A DNA stretch of 64,000 nucleotides, taken from the NCBI GenBank assembly GCA_916613615.1, contig OU744732.1:49157227-49221226 (forward strand), given 5' to 3'. A program made the position numbers and the translations under genes. This DNA comes from Steromphala cineraria (lineage: Eukaryota; Mollusca; Gastropoda; Trochida; Trochidae). Of the stretch, positions 1-13,008 are shown piece by piece. How positions within the stretch are numbered: the first letter of the stretch is position 1; the number at the start of each line of letters is the position of its first letter. The notes beneath the pieces are model-generated. The model was not told where the DNA came from, did no database searches, and saw nothing but the letters and a program-made list of their open reading frames with translations.

Positions 1-1558
1 AGAATCTGTGTCGAAACGTCGCATACAATGAACAAAGAAGTTGTCATCCATATATTCCTCAGCATTATTTTCATCCCAACTTCTAAAATGCCTCTCAAAG
101 AAATTGATAAAGCCATGTCCTATATTTTGTTTTGCATTTGAATTTGGGTCAAATCTTTATTTAAAAAAGTTACATAAGGGTTCTAAATGTCTTGTTCATA
201 GGTCATTTTAAACATTTAGGTTTCCAAATGGCTCAAATGCACAAGTTTGAAATACTTTCGGCACTACGTATAATGTAAAAGCCAAGAAATAAAATATTTT
301 TGTTGTGTTTTTGTTTGTTACGCTTTGTTTGTTGTTGTTGATATATGCAAATGAACGGTGTAATGACTACGGCAGTGATTTGACAAAATATAACTCCTCC
401 TTATAAACGTATTTTAATACCGTTTCAGTTATTTAGTCACAACTCAAAAGTTTTAAAAACTAAAAAAAACCGCTAATTTCCAAGTGAAAACATTTCAATG
501 TGTCTTAAACGAATTTGAACATACGTTCTATCACCTAACGGGAAAAAAGAGGGCGAGTCTATCTGACGTAGGGGCAAGAGTTGCTTCCCTTCGGCTGAGT
601 TTCAATGGCGTTGTTCAAAACGACGAACATTAGCGGAGAGCGAAACTAGAAGACAGGCTGTGCAGTCTCTAATTCAAACTACGAAAGCCTAAAGTAAAGA
701 ACACTGAAGATTGATAAATGGATGTTTTAAACAAATGACATGACCTGCCTTTGGTACCTGTGAGTAAAATTGTTTAATCGGTTCATTCAGCTCACGATGG
801 CAGTGATTTTGCACTTAGCACAAATGGGTAAAAAACTATACAATTTTGTTAATTGACAATTTCTTAAAATAACGTCAATGAATTGTATCATTTGGAATCC
901 TATGTCTCTTTCCGTTACTAAAGGCGTTCAAAATATTAACGCTTGTGACGTCATCGGAATTTTCAAAAGCTGTTCCGACCTTGACCTTTGAAATTTGCAT
1001 CTCTATCCGTATATGACCCCAACGGATATCGAAAATATCCGTTGGCTTTATTATGCCGAGAATTCTATCCATTGTATGATAAAGTAGCTTATTTGGAACT
1101 TATCCACTATAGAGGAGTACACAATTTTAAAAGACGTTCAATACAATTTATCAAAGGTGATTTTAGTCGATTCACAAAACCAAATCAATAATTTCAATAT
1201 AAGTTCACTAATGTGAACAAATGACATAGATATAATATATACATAAATAATGACAGACAAATATCAGGGTTTACAAACGAATTATCTAGAGTAAACAACA
1301 CTTTAAGTACGCAGAAATTTGTTATGTTAACTTGTCACGATTTTGCCGAAACGATTAACAATAATTAACATATTTCAGGTAATGGCAAGAGAGTTTTATG
1401 GCTTACATCACGTTGTGCTGCCTGTTGTCTTTCGAGTCTGATCATCATAGATTTCTTCTCTTTGAGCTAATTACAGGAAGGATGCTTTAAAACACATTTA
1501 CATTATACTCAGAATTTACGATGGAGAAAGATTTTAGGGGCACGAATTTAATTTGCGG
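1..1558. other. Intergenic AT-rich DNA with repeat fragments
   Basis: No coding exon is supported here. The first 100 bases belong to a dispersed repeat: the block starting agaatctgtgtcgaaacgtc recurs at about 25807-25930, in inverted form near 39700-39790, and in part near 45800 and 46710. A second dispersed fragment at about 1398-1460 (atggcttacatcacgttg) recurs near 10731 and, more diverged, near 4815. A TGACGTCA palindrome lies near 947. Short open frames of about 65 codons have no start context or splice support. Confidence 0.5.
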
Positions 1559-1712
1559 ATAAATCCATTCTGTTTTTAATTTTGGGGTTGTATGTCGTGC
1601 ATTCTTTACCCCTAAATATAATTTCAAACCGAGCTTGCGAGGTTTGAAATGTTTATATAGGGGTAAAGAATGCACGACATACCACCCCAAAATAAAAAAC
1701 AGAATGGATTTA
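1559..1712. repeat. Fold-back palindrome (about 150 bp)
   Basis: The left arm begins ataaatccattctgttttt and the right arm ends with its reverse complement, so nearly the whole segment folds into one hairpin. Arms of about 65-70 bp carry a few mismatches, and the centre is aaccgagcttgcgaggtt (about 1627-1644). No protein is encoded. It is best read as a non-autonomous fold-back element; several others in the window also have a cgag/ctcg-rich centre. Confidence 0.8.
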
Positions 1713-2801
1713 TCACCATTATAACATGATTAAATAGTAAAAAAAGATGAAACTATTTTGACTTGCGCAAAAGCAATGTGATTAGGTCAAACCGGTGCAG
1801 ACCGGTTCCACTCACTTGCAAAATAACGGTACAGTCCGATTTAATAAAGAACACATAACAATTAAAATGTCATTACATATAGAAAAAACGCGTTTAAATA
1901 GACTCATCTGAAATCTATTGAGCATTTTTATCAATAGAAAAAAACAGATTTCAATGTCGTCAAAGTTACGATTTTTTACCTATATACATTTGTCGACCCA
2001 TCACCCCTACAAGAGCGACAAGGACTGACCAAATCAAGGGACGTTACTCTGAAAATAGTTGTTCACTACCCGTACGTGTCGGTGAACTGTGTCAAACTTA
2101 GTGGAAGCTGCCAGGAAAGTTATATTTTGTGTCATGGTTGGGGAGACTGTGACAGGAGAAGTGATCACTTGTAAATTAGAGGTAGGGGCAGTGACAGCAT
2201 TCTGCGAAATTGAAGAATAAAGTCGCTCGTTCATTTGACGAATCGCTGTATGAGAGGTGTGCGATTGTTGAATTTGTTTATAGATCTAATTTACATCGCG
2301 AAGCAATACGAAACACTTCAAACAGGAACCAAAAACCTGGTTATTCGATTAAAATTTTTAGGTGTTTCAAAGTGTCGTCGCCAACATGTCTATTGTAAAC
2401 AGAAAGTCGCGTAGTGCAGATTGTATAACCGTACGCGGAGGAATGTAAAGCGGTCGTAAATATTTAGAGGTGATTATCGGCGAAATAAATTACTTCAAAA
2501 TGTTTATGAGTAACCAATCAGAACGCATTTTTTTCAAACTAGTTTTCGTGTCATGTTAATATTCAATTTCACTCTTTATTGACACAGATTGGGAGGTATT
2601 TAATCTATTATATGTTTCTCCTTTACTTCTGGTACATTGAAAGGCTGTGCAGTATAAATGCATAAATCTCCTCCCCTTCTTTAGACATGTTATTATAGAA
2701 GTTTTTTTATATAACGATATTGTGCCTATATCAACGAGTAATGAGATTTTATGGATGAACTGCCCCAAGTACATGTACGTCATTGTTTCAGAATCCGAAC
2801 T
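1713..2801. other. Intergenic, nothing recognised
   Basis: AT-rich sequence with short open frames on both strands but no exon-like borders, RNA gene or repeat array that I can support. Confidence 0.5.
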
Positions 2802-3165
2802 TTAAAGGGGCAGTAGCACGTTTTTTGATAATTTTATATTCTAAAATGTTCACTAATTATTGTGAGTTAATGCTAAATGTATTATTTTGACAGTGTTTGG
2901 AATCTCATTACACAAGCCAATCATCCATAGTCAGAGGACAAAGTATGAAGATTCACATAAAATCCATTGGCGGCCATTTTGTGTGAACACCTTTAATTCA
3001 TTTTGTGTAAGAAAAAGGAATAGCATGGCTAAACTTTATGTTATATATTTGAATTATTACTGCTCCGCTAAGTTTAATTACATTGTCTTTCAATTGAAAC
3101 CATTAATTTTCATTTTCCTGACATCACCTTATATTCCCCCTAAAAACGTGCTACTGCCCCTTTAA
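2802..3165. mobile_element. TTAA-flanked MITE, copy 1 (complete)
   Basis: A 364-bp element beginning ttaaaggggcagtagcacg and ending in its reverse complement, cgtgctactgcccctttaa. The TTAA at both ends is most simply the target duplication, leaving 15-bp or longer terminal inverted repeats (AGGGGCAGTAGCACG). That is the pattern of piggyBac-type non-autonomous elements. There is no transposase. Other copies are at 13009-13373, 20720-21085, 21086-21276, 39894-40257 (inverted) and 49238-49470 (truncated). The superfamily is inferred from TTAA alone. Confidence 0.85.
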
Positions 3166-5296
3166 CTAGGCGTTTGACACAATAAATCATTAGGGACAGC
3201 ACAAACACAAACCCTAGCAAGGAGTTGATTATCACCTCTCTTTCCCCCAAGACTGATGATACGAAATTTTAAAAGTGTTAACAAATCCAGCAATCTTACT
3301 GTCAAATTGTTATGTCGTGACACTTAAAACAGAAATAAGAATTTGACACAAAGAAGAACATTCATTTGAAATATAAACACAAGGATGCTTTTCATGTTTA
3401 ACTACTGAGTCTGACATTTGATAAAGTACAGACGGAAGCCTTGAATGAAATGTCAGTATTACTTGGTGTGAGAAAGCGGTTTCCTGTGTCTAATGGTCAC
3501 ATTAATGCTTATACATGAACGCAAACATTAGTTTCAATGGAGAATGTTTTCCTTTTCCTAGCCAGTAACAATTTGCCTTGGGACATAAGCTCTCGATTAT
3601 GACAATAACTCCGACTGTGATGGCCATTAGTATGAGCCTTTCCTTTACAGGAGGAAATATATATAAGGACAGAAAACGGAATCGTAGTTAAGTATTTTTA
3701 CAGCAAGGGACAAAGATAAATTACCTTTAATTGGAATGTATTATTTGAGCACCTAACAAATAAAAACAACTGAATCTATCTTTCATTCTATTGATTGTGT
3801 CATGTAATTGCTTCATGATGCTCATGTTCCTCTGCCAGCTGTCATTGCTCTTGTCATTGTAAACAATTGATCCTTGTAAAATTATCATGAATTTGCATTT
3901 ATTGCTAAATATATAAATCTATTTCTGTTAACCTCCTACCACTGACCTCTTATTTCCAAGTTCCAATGTTTGGCTGATGACGTCAGATGTTTTACTTCTA
4001 ATAAGTTATATGATCCCGTCATTAATACTTCATCATCATCACGAAATTGGTTTCTTGGCTTGATTAAGTAAGTAAGGATAAAGTATAGTTTTTGAGTGAC
4101 GTCACGAAACAATAGCCCATGACGTCAATAACAATCGGTTATGACGTCACAAGATATGGCCCTGATCGAGGGTTTTCAATTTGCGCCCGAACGTGATTTA
4201 TAAAACATGTTTATTTTGGAGTAGAAATAACTTAAACGCGTAAAAATAGAAAAGTAGTAGAGTAGCCCTAACCATCGGCCTCATGCTTTAACTATAATAG
4301 TTCAGGGCAAAACTATACTTTATTGCAAAACACATGATGGTTAGGGTTACTTTATTTCTTAAATAAAGGGTGGGCGGCGCCTTTGATCTTTACGGGAAAT
4401 GTACTAGAATGTATGTTATCATTCCAGGGAGATACCACGCACGTGTTTCCCATTAAACTTTTTACAAAGTAATTTTTATCAAAATCTGATCACGAAATAC
4501 AACATGTATCCATCATAAACCACCCACTCGTTGTGTCATTTACGTAAATGTGAATGTAATTGCCGAGAAAACCCATTTCAGTTAAGGTTATGGGCATGGC
4601 TAGTGCAGTAAATGACTAAATAGAATGACGTTTGTAAACAAGCGGTTGCTTTCACAAATTAGAACCTATAATTCAATGTTTTGGTCAATCCCAGTTTGTA
4701 ATTTACAATAAATAACACATGAAGTATGCAATCAAAAATGTGCGTAAATACTGTTACTGTAAAATACATAAGCACACCAGTAATTAGTTAATAATAAAAA
4801 TAATATCCAACAGGTGATGGTTATCGAGTTGTAATGTATTTTATCACGTTGGGCTGTCTGTTGTTGTTTTGGGTTTAATCATATTTAGAGGATAGTTCAT
4901 GATTGGCGCTGATAATATAAAAACATTCTGCCTCACGAGATGAGATAAACATGGTCTAAGTCGAAACAAATAACAAAATTTTCTATATATTTCATGGTTA
5001 AAGCGTTGTATTTCTATCGAATGTGAAGCACATATACGTTATGTCTGCTTCAAAGAGAGTTCATAACACGTTCCATTGTTATTGTCACTAGTGACTGATA
5101 ACACGGTTTATTTTCCTTGATAGATCTCAGTATTTCATAGCCAATCATAAAATAAATCGATTTGCTTAGGAAAGTGTCATGCCAAGGATGAAATAGCATA
5201 TTGCAGGACTGGACATGGTTGTACATGTACTCAGATTTGATGATTGAAATATTCAAGACTGGAACTTAAATGAATTGTGAAATGAATTTCGCATTA
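3166..5296. other. Intergenic AT-rich DNA with TGACGTCA sites
   Basis: No gene supported. TGACGTCA occurs near 3978, 4097, 4119 and 4142. An inverted-repeat-like pair lies at about 4258-4350 (agtagccctaaccatc and gatggttagggttact). The segment at about 5070-5160, with gtcactagtgactgataacac, is a copy of the repeat at about 41430-41525. Confidence 0.45.
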
Positions 5297-5640
5297 TTCC
5301 ATGTATGGGATCCTTTTGACATCAAAAGAACAGAGGTCAAAGGAATTTTTGGAATATGACATCAGAAGAGCAGAGGTCATAAGATCTTTTGGAATATGAC
5401 ATCAGAAGAGCAGAGGTCATAGGATCTTTTGGAATATGACATCAGAAGAGCAGAGGTCAACGATCTTTTAGAATATAACATCATAAGGACAGAGGTCAAT
5501 AGAACTTTATATAGACCACTTTACCAAGCAGAAATCAGGGACCTGCATGACTATCACATAACAGAAAAGAGGTCAGGGAATATTCACGAATATGCAGAGC
5601 TCAAGGGGTCTCTATTGAGATAACATCACAGGTCAGAGGA
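5297..5640. repeat. 40-bp tandem repeat
   Basis: Units such as ggaatatgacatcagaagag followed by cagaggtca recur every 40 bp (starts at 5351, 5391 and 5431 are clear) and become degenerate toward both edges, about eight units in all. A 64-codon open frame through the array is a by-product of the repeat and has no homology I recognise. Confidence 0.8.
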
Positions 5641-6839
5641 TCTTTGTGAACATGTTTTTAATAGAGTAGTTATCAAAGGATTTTCACGAAGTTGACACAA
5701 AAGAGCATTGATAATCTATCCAAAGAAAGGCAAATCTCATATGAAGTTCTTTGGTAGGTAGGTAGTAGGTGACATTACGAGCGAAGTTTGGGCCAAAGAT
5801 GACCTACATGCGTCCGGCACTAGGTGTGATTTATTAATAGTTAAAACATGTAAAAGTTTGAAGTTCTTTGCTAGGTTTAATCGATTGTCTTCCCCAATCT
5901 GTGCATATGTTAAATGTTTCTGTATGAGTTACCATTGATTAAATAATCAGTATTACTATGTTTTGTATTCCTCGATGTAACTGTCTTACCTATGTCATTT
6001 GAATTACTTGTGCAGCCATGTAATGAACTTCTATTTTGAAGACATAATTATCCTAATCAAGAGTAAGTATGGTCAAATGTTGATGTATACTTCAACTGGC
6101 AGTAGTGAATTGATTTTCTGCTAAAATACCAACCTGAAGACCGATAAAATTTCCATAGATGATTAGGTCAAAGGCCTTTTAATTTGAGTGACCTATCGCA
6201 GAAGACTTAAAAAGCTATAGAGTGTTAGCGTGCTTAAATGCCAACTATAATAGTTCTATTGTAAAATAAATGAATTTAAACAATAGGAGAAAATAAACTC
6301 TCTCTTATCTCGTCTAGATATTTTCAAAAGCTCGTTTTTAATTGTGAAAATGATGTTTCATACTTTTAAACTTACGTTCAGCTGGTTTATGGGCAAATGA
6401 TCAAACGATGTTACAGTCCTACATATATTGATCAGCTGTAAGTATGCTTTCTATTTGGTTGATAGTATTTTTTTAGACATTCGTTTTAGAATTCTAACTT
6501 TTCCTCATGAAAATATAAAAATATATTAAAGCCGAACACAAACAGTTAATACAATTTTACTTTCTTCACGTGTCACTGTTGACAAAAAAAGATTGTGGCG
6601 ATTTTGATTTTTCTTTGGCTAAAGTGCAATACATTTTTAACGAGAAAAATTGTTTACTTGAGATAAAGATTTACTTGTTTTAAATCTGTCGCCAATATCC
6701 AATAAACAAGTTGAATTGAGTCAATGCAAAGAATGATCATGTATAGCCATAGATGACTGAGAGATTCCAAATCTATATCAATGATTATGAAGAATTTTAT
6801 TGGTGTAAGCCTACACCAAGCAAACATTATGATAACGAT
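5641..6839. other. Intergenic, nothing recognised
   Basis: AT-rich, no supported gene. A small taggtaggtagtaggtga motif sits near 5755. Confidence 0.45.
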
Positions 6840-7287
6840 ACATTTATCATCCAAAACTGTGTTCCACAGGAGATATCGCTTGTGGAAGATCAAGCGATAT
6901 CTCCTAGGAGATATCGCTTTGACAGTAGATTTTGAACAATGCCCTGTAATCAGAAAATACATGACATCACAAACGTTTACATCATCAGTAATGACGTCAC
7001 AATGCTATGACATCATAAACACAACGACGTCACAATGTACGTCACAATGCCATGACATCACAGCTTTAGGAGTTTAAGGGCTATGCAGTGTTCAAAGATG
7101 TACATTTTTCCTGAATGTGATGAAAAATGATTTTGGATGATAAATAGAATCTCACCCTCGTGTCTTCTGATATGAAATATATCAACACTCGTTGATAAAA
7201 CTAAAATATCCTCGATAAGCCTCGGATATTTGTTACTTTGTGTGTGTTGATATATTTGATATCAGAAGACACTTGGGTGAGATTCTC
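6840..7287. repeat. Composite fold-back repeat with TGACGTCA tract
   Basis: Three parts in order: alternating direct and inverted copies of aggagatatcgctt (6868-6919); a tract of tgacgtcac/tgacatcac words (about 6958-7065); and a hairpin whose arms, gaatctcaccctcgtgtctt (from 7148) and its complement ending near 7285, flank a ctcg-rich loop. The same modules recur at 28785-29580 and 41555-41770. No coding potential; probably a non-autonomous mobile element. Confidence 0.7.
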
Positions 7288-7564
7288 TAAATGTCTAGCA
7301 CTGAGTAGGTTACTTTGTAACAGAAAACTCCGTCACCGACCTGGGATATTAACTCACAAGGTTATTTAGCATATACACACCTAGGGATGATATGGTTCCA
7401 TTCCCTTATCATTGGTTCATTATCATATCAACCTCTTATGACGTCATCATCGGTTGTTCATCCATATCGCCCTAGGGCATTATTTGATATCAGACCTTGC
7501 CAATGACCTTGGGAGTAATGAGATATCCAACCTTTCGTGACGTCATACATTTAGCTAAATCATA
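7288..7564. other. Short repeat-rich interval
   Basis: Contains two TGACGTCA sites (near 7438 and 7538) and repeated (t)gacc..ttatatca-type words, but no gene. Confidence 0.4.
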
Positions 7565-7695
7565 TCCTCGTCCGGATACTGAAAATCTCGGCTTCGCCTC
7601 GACTTTCAGTATCCTCCCTCGGTTAAAACACGTCGGTGTTTTTTAAATATTACTCTCGTCTTCGCCTCTAGTAATATTTAAAAAAACACCTCCGT
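7565..7695. repeat. Two adjacent short hairpins
   Basis: Hairpin one (about 7570-7615) pairs ggatactgaaaatc with gactttcagtatcc around ggcttcgcc. Hairpin two (about 7630-7690) pairs tgttttttaaatattact with agtaatatttaaaaaaaca around ctcgtcttcgcctc. Both have the cttcgcc-type centre shared by other fold-backs in this window. Confidence 0.75.
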
Positions 7696-7867
7696 ATAAA
7701 TGTTATGGGGTCGAAAGATGGCATAAAGGTTAGATATCTCATAACTCCCTAGGTCAATATGATCAGTATCGACTGTGGGTGACGATTTTATCAATGGTTT
7801 CGTATGAAGTACATGACAAGCTTTCAAATTTTTTATTCTTTCATGAAAACGGTACATTGTCAACTCC

Positions 7868-7873
7868 TTTATT
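7868..7873 (-). promoter_or_regulatory. Poly(A) signal AATAAA of the 86-residue gene
   Basis: AATAAA on the minus strand about 15 nt after the predicted TGA stop at 7888-7890. This unusually close position supports the terminal exon. Confidence 0.6.
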
Positions 7874-7887
7874 AGTTCCTGAAACCT

Positions 7888-8673
7888 TCAACAGTTGGGT
7901 TTTCTGTCAGAGGCGTGATTTCGGTTTGTGTGCAGGTACGGGGTGATCTTCGTAATTCGGTAGATGCTGTCCTGTAAATCCCTGATGTTTTCAATCCACT
8001 TGTTACCTGTAAGAAAAATATAATTCCACTTAATTTACATCATTATATTAAAATGTTAAAAAGTTTATACTCAACGCTCAAATGTTTCTTTTTCATTAAT
8101 GCCAATATATCTTTAATCGTGAACACTTATTTAGGAACACAGTAGCAATTCCGTCAATCTCAGCACACCAATTTCGAAACAGAAATGTTGATTTCAACAA
8201 TGAGTACAAACAATAGCTCATGCCAACCATGTTTTAAGACTTTGACAGGTGAACTAATGGTTCATGTAATGCTAGTATTAAAAACTTGCACTCATTGAAA
8301 GAAATATGCAGTTGGACTAACATATCCCTTACCTTCATTCAACATGGATAATCCGTGTACACAAGCTGCAGATGTGTTTCTGTCTGGAAAAGACGTGTCG
8401 CTGATCCATTAACATTCAAAGAATGCCCAACTGCATCGAAACACAAAAATGACAATATAATCCAGTGAATAATAAAATATGCGTTGATTATGGATAGTCC
8501 GGCACATTCCACTGTTCACACACTTGCGCTCCAACAGCAAATATCCGAAAATTGTTCCTTTATTGGACGTATATGTAGTTACTGTAGCGTTTTCTTGAGC
8601 TGGGCTCTCGAAAAATATTATCCATTAAGTTTTCTTCGCTGTAAGAGTACTCCGACAAGCACGTGTTGGCCAT
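7888..8673 (-). CDS. Small three-exon gene, 86-residue protein of unknown function
   Basis: Model on the minus strand: exon 1 at 8673-8583, exon 2 at 8383-8333, exon 3 at 8006-7888. The start ATG has a strong context (caagATGG). The borders are ACA|gtaact, tcttttccag|ACAG, GAAG|gtaagg and ttcttacag|GTAAC, and the phases (1, 1) join into one frame ending at TGA. The protein starts MANTCLSEYSYSEEN and ends HASDRKPNC. Its middle (NEGNKWIENIRDLQDSIYRI) looks like an amphipathic helix, so a role as a small scaffold or complex subunit is possible, but I do not recognise the family. No signal peptide or membrane segment is seen. A different acceptor near 8434 would place a stop inside exon 2, so transcript evidence should decide. 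The exon borders are observed; expression is inferred. Confidence 0.6.
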
Positions 8674-8790
8674 CTTGAAACTATCCTTGCTGTCTCGTCG
8701 CTTTGTCAAGTCAAATGATAAGAGCACGTGCATTTACACGCAGGCGCATACGTCACCGCGACATTGCTTGCTGATTGGACAATGCGATCT
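8659..8790 (-). promoter_or_regulatory. Candidate promoter of the 86-residue gene
   Basis: Upstream of the ATG at 8673 the minus strand carries an E-box CACGTG (8725-8730), a CRE half-site TGACGTA (about 8748-8754) and a CCAAT box (about 8774-8778). The local sequence is less AT-rich than its surroundings. No TATA box is evident. Motif-based only. Confidence 0.4.
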
Positions 8791-9007
8791 TCACGACAAC
8801 AGACGAGCTCGTAAAACTCGTGCAAAGTATTGCACACGGATAAGTTGTTCTTGCTGCCACGCTATGCTCGTGGGTTGTACTCTGTCTTGCATTCATAATG
8901 TATTGGACGAAATGTGATAAATGGGCAATTATTCCTTTAATTTTGACATTACTGCGTTCCAACAACGATTACAACATTAATTTAACTATGTTTTCCTCGG
9001 CGTGTAT

Positions 9008-9110
9008 GGCAAATAGTAACCTATGCCTCGGTTGATACGGGAAATATAACCCCTCGGTTCCCTCGGGGTGATATTACCCGTATCAACCTCGGCATAGGTT
9101 ACTATTTACT
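9008..9110. repeat. Fold-back palindrome
   Basis: The arm aaatagtaacctatgcc (from 9011) continues through ggttgatacggg and is matched by cccgtatcaacc then ggcataggttactattt at about 9077-9108. The centre is a ccctcgg-rich loop. It is a hairpin of about 100 bp with no coding sequence. Confidence 0.8.
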
Positions 9111-12100
9111 ACATAATTGAATCTGTCACGTAAATATTTTGCCGTCTACAGTTAAGAAATAACACCTGAAATGTTGGATACAAAAGTCTGAACACAATTC
9201 GATAAGACCGCCTGGGGTGTCAGGTCTTGATACCTTGTATATCACACATTGAACTGAATATGGATATGAATATTATGGACAATTAACACATATTTATCTG
9301 TGATTGGTTTTGATCTGTATGCTTATATTGTGTTAGCCTCGACTTGGTTTATATTTCTTGGCGTAACAATACATAAGCATGATAATACATGTACCTTGAT
9401 GTATACCGAGTTAATTGTTTTTTAATTGTGGTCTAGCAGTTAACCCCAGAGACAACAGTAACGGAACATGACTTATTGTTGTTCATGTGTATATAATGCC
9501 TTATCAACCTAATTATGGTATATTTCCATATTATTATATCATCAAATACTAATACAAAATGCTCTTAACAGCTGGTCAGCTGTAACTAATCAGCTGTTAA
9601 TACCAGTAGGTTGGAAAGTAAGTAGTTACATAATATATATATATATATACATTGTACATGTATATGGCATATATCCGTATAAATCAGAGTATATTCAAAA
9701 TCATTCAAAAACAAAAATGTTCGTTTAATTATTGTATCAGTTTTGTATTTTTCATCTGTTCTCTTCTGTTTATCTTGTTTAATGAATGCAAATACTATAT
9801 AATGGACATATTAGGAAGAGGGTTTTCTAAGTTGTATAACTTGTACCCAATCCTTGTCTGATGAATAAAATATGTTTAAAACAAAAACAATATGAGATAT
9901 TATTATATTATGAAGACAAGTGCACAAACAATGATTAAACATCCTTACATTTACGCCCGTGACGCCATAAGACGGTCGTTCGTGATGTCACTGCAGCGAG
10001 CCGTGCAAGGGAAGCAGGCTGCTTCCTCGATATTGGAAGTGTGTCATTTGACATTTACTAAACTCGTTCAAATATGTTTATAATGCTCGCTATTACACAT
10101 TTGATATAAATATTTATACATAGTTATCTGACACTTTTCCTCGGAAAATAATCGCTTTGTTTTCCTGAAAATCTACATATTAAATTGTGTAAAATAAGGT
10201 TATAAAGACCCTAGTTTTTAAGAGATAATTGCAATATGAATAATGAGTATTTCTTCAATACGTTTCTGTTTATAAGACCCTGAAATAATGTTAGATAGAT
10301 TTCAGTATATTCAAAGTGGTGCCAGTGTATTATGTGTAACATACAAAATGCGAAATACGAAATGTCTCGCCGTAATCGTCAAAGTTTACATACAGACATC
10401 TTTTGAATTTTCAAACTTTTCAAAAATTTCTTATGCAAAGAAATTAATAATGTTTCGTTAATTCAACTTCCAGTGACATAACTGAACTGTGTCAGCGCTT
10501 TGAGCATGTACCTTGTACATGGAAAAGGCGCGCTACATTTATTATTATTATTATAATATAAGACCATGGGTATCCAAAACGACAGAACAACAACAACCTT
10601 TGTAAACAAACAAGAGTTGATTTAGCCAATGAGAACTCCAAATAGTATACTAGTATATGTCAATATCCATATATCATAAAGATAATAACACGAACAAAAA
10701 TAGCTCATATGTTATAATTAGACAATCTTAATGGCTTACATCACGTTGGACTGCCTGTTGAGTCCGGATTTCTCATCATTGTTTTGTATACAGGTTATTA
10801 TTGTAATATTCTTAATTAATATTGTTTTCGAGGGGGTGGGGTTATATTACAGATCTCTCTTTCGCTAAGCTAAGCTAATTTTTAACTGAGAGCTGTTGTG
10901 GAAGACTGGGATGTTAACGTACAATTTGTGTAAATTCGTGTTATGACATAACCAAGTGAAGAGTGTTGCAAGAACACAAAATTTCATATTAAGATTGAAA
11001 AAACTGTATAAGTCTAATAATCCATTTTTGGAAATTGTTGAATATTTCGAAAGTGTTATCAGTTGAATGATAATCAGAGACTTGATTTAGGTAAAATACC
11101 TTCTAAAGAATAATGTTCTTGTGTCAAATATTGTTAAAGATGGACTGAAATGCTATATGGCAACTTTCAGGATTCGTGAAATAGTGATTACAATTTGACA
11201 TTGACTCAACTTTAAATTACTGAAATCGACCTAGAAACGGCTTAATTACGACTGTATACATAACACTGCCTAATTAGGCCGGCGAACAGAATAAAACGCA
11301 CTGAAGCGTAACTGCCTCGTGACGTGTTAGTAGGCGATGTGATACCCCGTTGTGTGCCCTCGTTATGTAAAACAACACAAGCTAACAGTACAGCTCAATG
11401 TTTAACCGTTGATTAAACACCCTAAACAACATCCCAACATCTCAAACCTTCAATAAATCGGTAGTTTATTTAATCAACTGGCAATTTGTATAGATGAAAA
11501 TGTAAGACCCTCATTAAAAACGAAGTTGTGCGCATAATGCTACAGCATGTAGCTGGTCTCGATTTGCGCAATGTTGTCATAAGACTGCACGTAAGAACCC
11601 GGATGTATTTTCGTCATAAACAATTGCTCACGTGTGAACCGTTTTATCTTCGTGCACAGTTGTTTGTTGTTATTGAATATAACTTTAGTAGCACAACAGA
11701 AAGGATGTTATTATACAATACTATTTTTTATACATTTAAACCAATTTTTCTTAAATGCCTTTGACTTATAGTTATTTCATTTAGTAATGGATAAGTTACA
11801 ATTCTCAATGAAAGGCATGTATTGGATGATGACTGATGTCTTGTTACACAGAAGAGATATTGTTCACAACAATACCCGATACATGGCCCAACAGAATGAA
11901 GATTTATTAAATGAACCTTATTCAAAATAATTATCAGATAGAGCAAAAAAGTATTTCTAATTTCAACAGGTTATGATTTACCAAACGGAGAAAAAAGGGA
12001 CGTTAAGGAATACAATTGCTATTTGATGTTACCTAATAAGCTGATGTCATAAAATAGCCAGGTGTTGATGATTGTGCATTATATAACCTACCTGCTATAG

Positions 12101-13008
12101 TCATCATTTGATAGCTTTTAATTTGGAAACAGACAGGAAATACGATAGGCAATAAAGTAATTGTGTAATAGGTGAGTATCTGATCTAAAGAAAGTAAATA
12201 ACACCTGCAGACCAATGTCATTGTTTATTCAACCTTTTTACACAACGTTCAAATCTAAATGTGAGCATTGTAAATTCGGATTATTACCATAATTCAGCCA
12301 AAAACTTTGTGCTATGTTTTATATTTTACTAATCTCTTTTTTCTCGGCATGCCAAACTGTTCATTCGATGAAAATGCGAGCTCGAAACAGAAAATCGGTG
12401 TAGTGATCGGAACACGTGAGTTTGATGTAGATTGTCACATTGCTCTGTTTGACCTTACACAGCGGGTCAATTTGGCGTGAATCGATCAATGTGATGGGAA
12501 TTTGTCTACGGAAACTTCATCAGGAGATATTCTAGGACAGTTGACAGCAACACAATGATATGACATACTGTTAATCGCTTGGTAAACGCAGAACTACGGA
12601 TTTCGCCTACCATTTTCCATATAAGCAGACGAACGCTTCGCCTACTGCCACGTCACTTCCGGTATCCCCTGCCCGTGACCTCTCAGCCTTGTTTTGGTTT
12701 GTCGCTGGACGGCGACGAGCAGACGCCTTGTTACGCAATGTTTACTTAGCTGTAGCTTCATTGAGAAACTGTGTATCGTTGCTGTTTTGGCCTAATATTT
12801 ATGTTATATAGTTATTTGACCAATATCTTATGAAAAATATATTTAAAAATGGTTATACAGCGGCTCTTTAAGAAATCGGATGACATAGATGAACCTCATG
12901 TTGTCAACCACTAAATGAACATGTTCAGTATCGAAACGCTTACGTGTTATATTTACCAATCACTTGCCACATATTGACGTAGAGGAAAAATTCACATAGC
13001 ACTTGTGA
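9111..13008. other. Intergenic AT-rich DNA
   Basis: No supported gene in about 3.9 kb. An (AT)n microsatellite lies near 9638-9652. A copy of the atggcttacatcacgttg repeat is near 10731. The stretch at 12600-12740 is less AT-rich but shows no exon borders that I can defend. Confidence 0.45.
10494..10556 (+). mobile_element. Retroposon 3' tail-like hairpin
   Basis: agcgctttgagcatgtacc, a short hairpin, then ggcgcgctacattt followed by (ATT)n. This structure ends many SINE/LINE-type retroposons in aquatic animals. The element's 5' part is not identifiable. A related tail is at 15663-15722. Confidence 0.4.

Noticed and set aside
8333..8433. Longer exon 2 for the 86-residue gene using the acceptor near 8434
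   Set aside because: It would read a different frame with an early stop, leaving exon 3 noncoding; the internal acceptor at 8384 gives a phase match and a more protein-like sequence.
9638..9652. (AT)n run as a promoter TATA element
   Set aside because: Simple dinucleotide microsatellite with no gene downstream.
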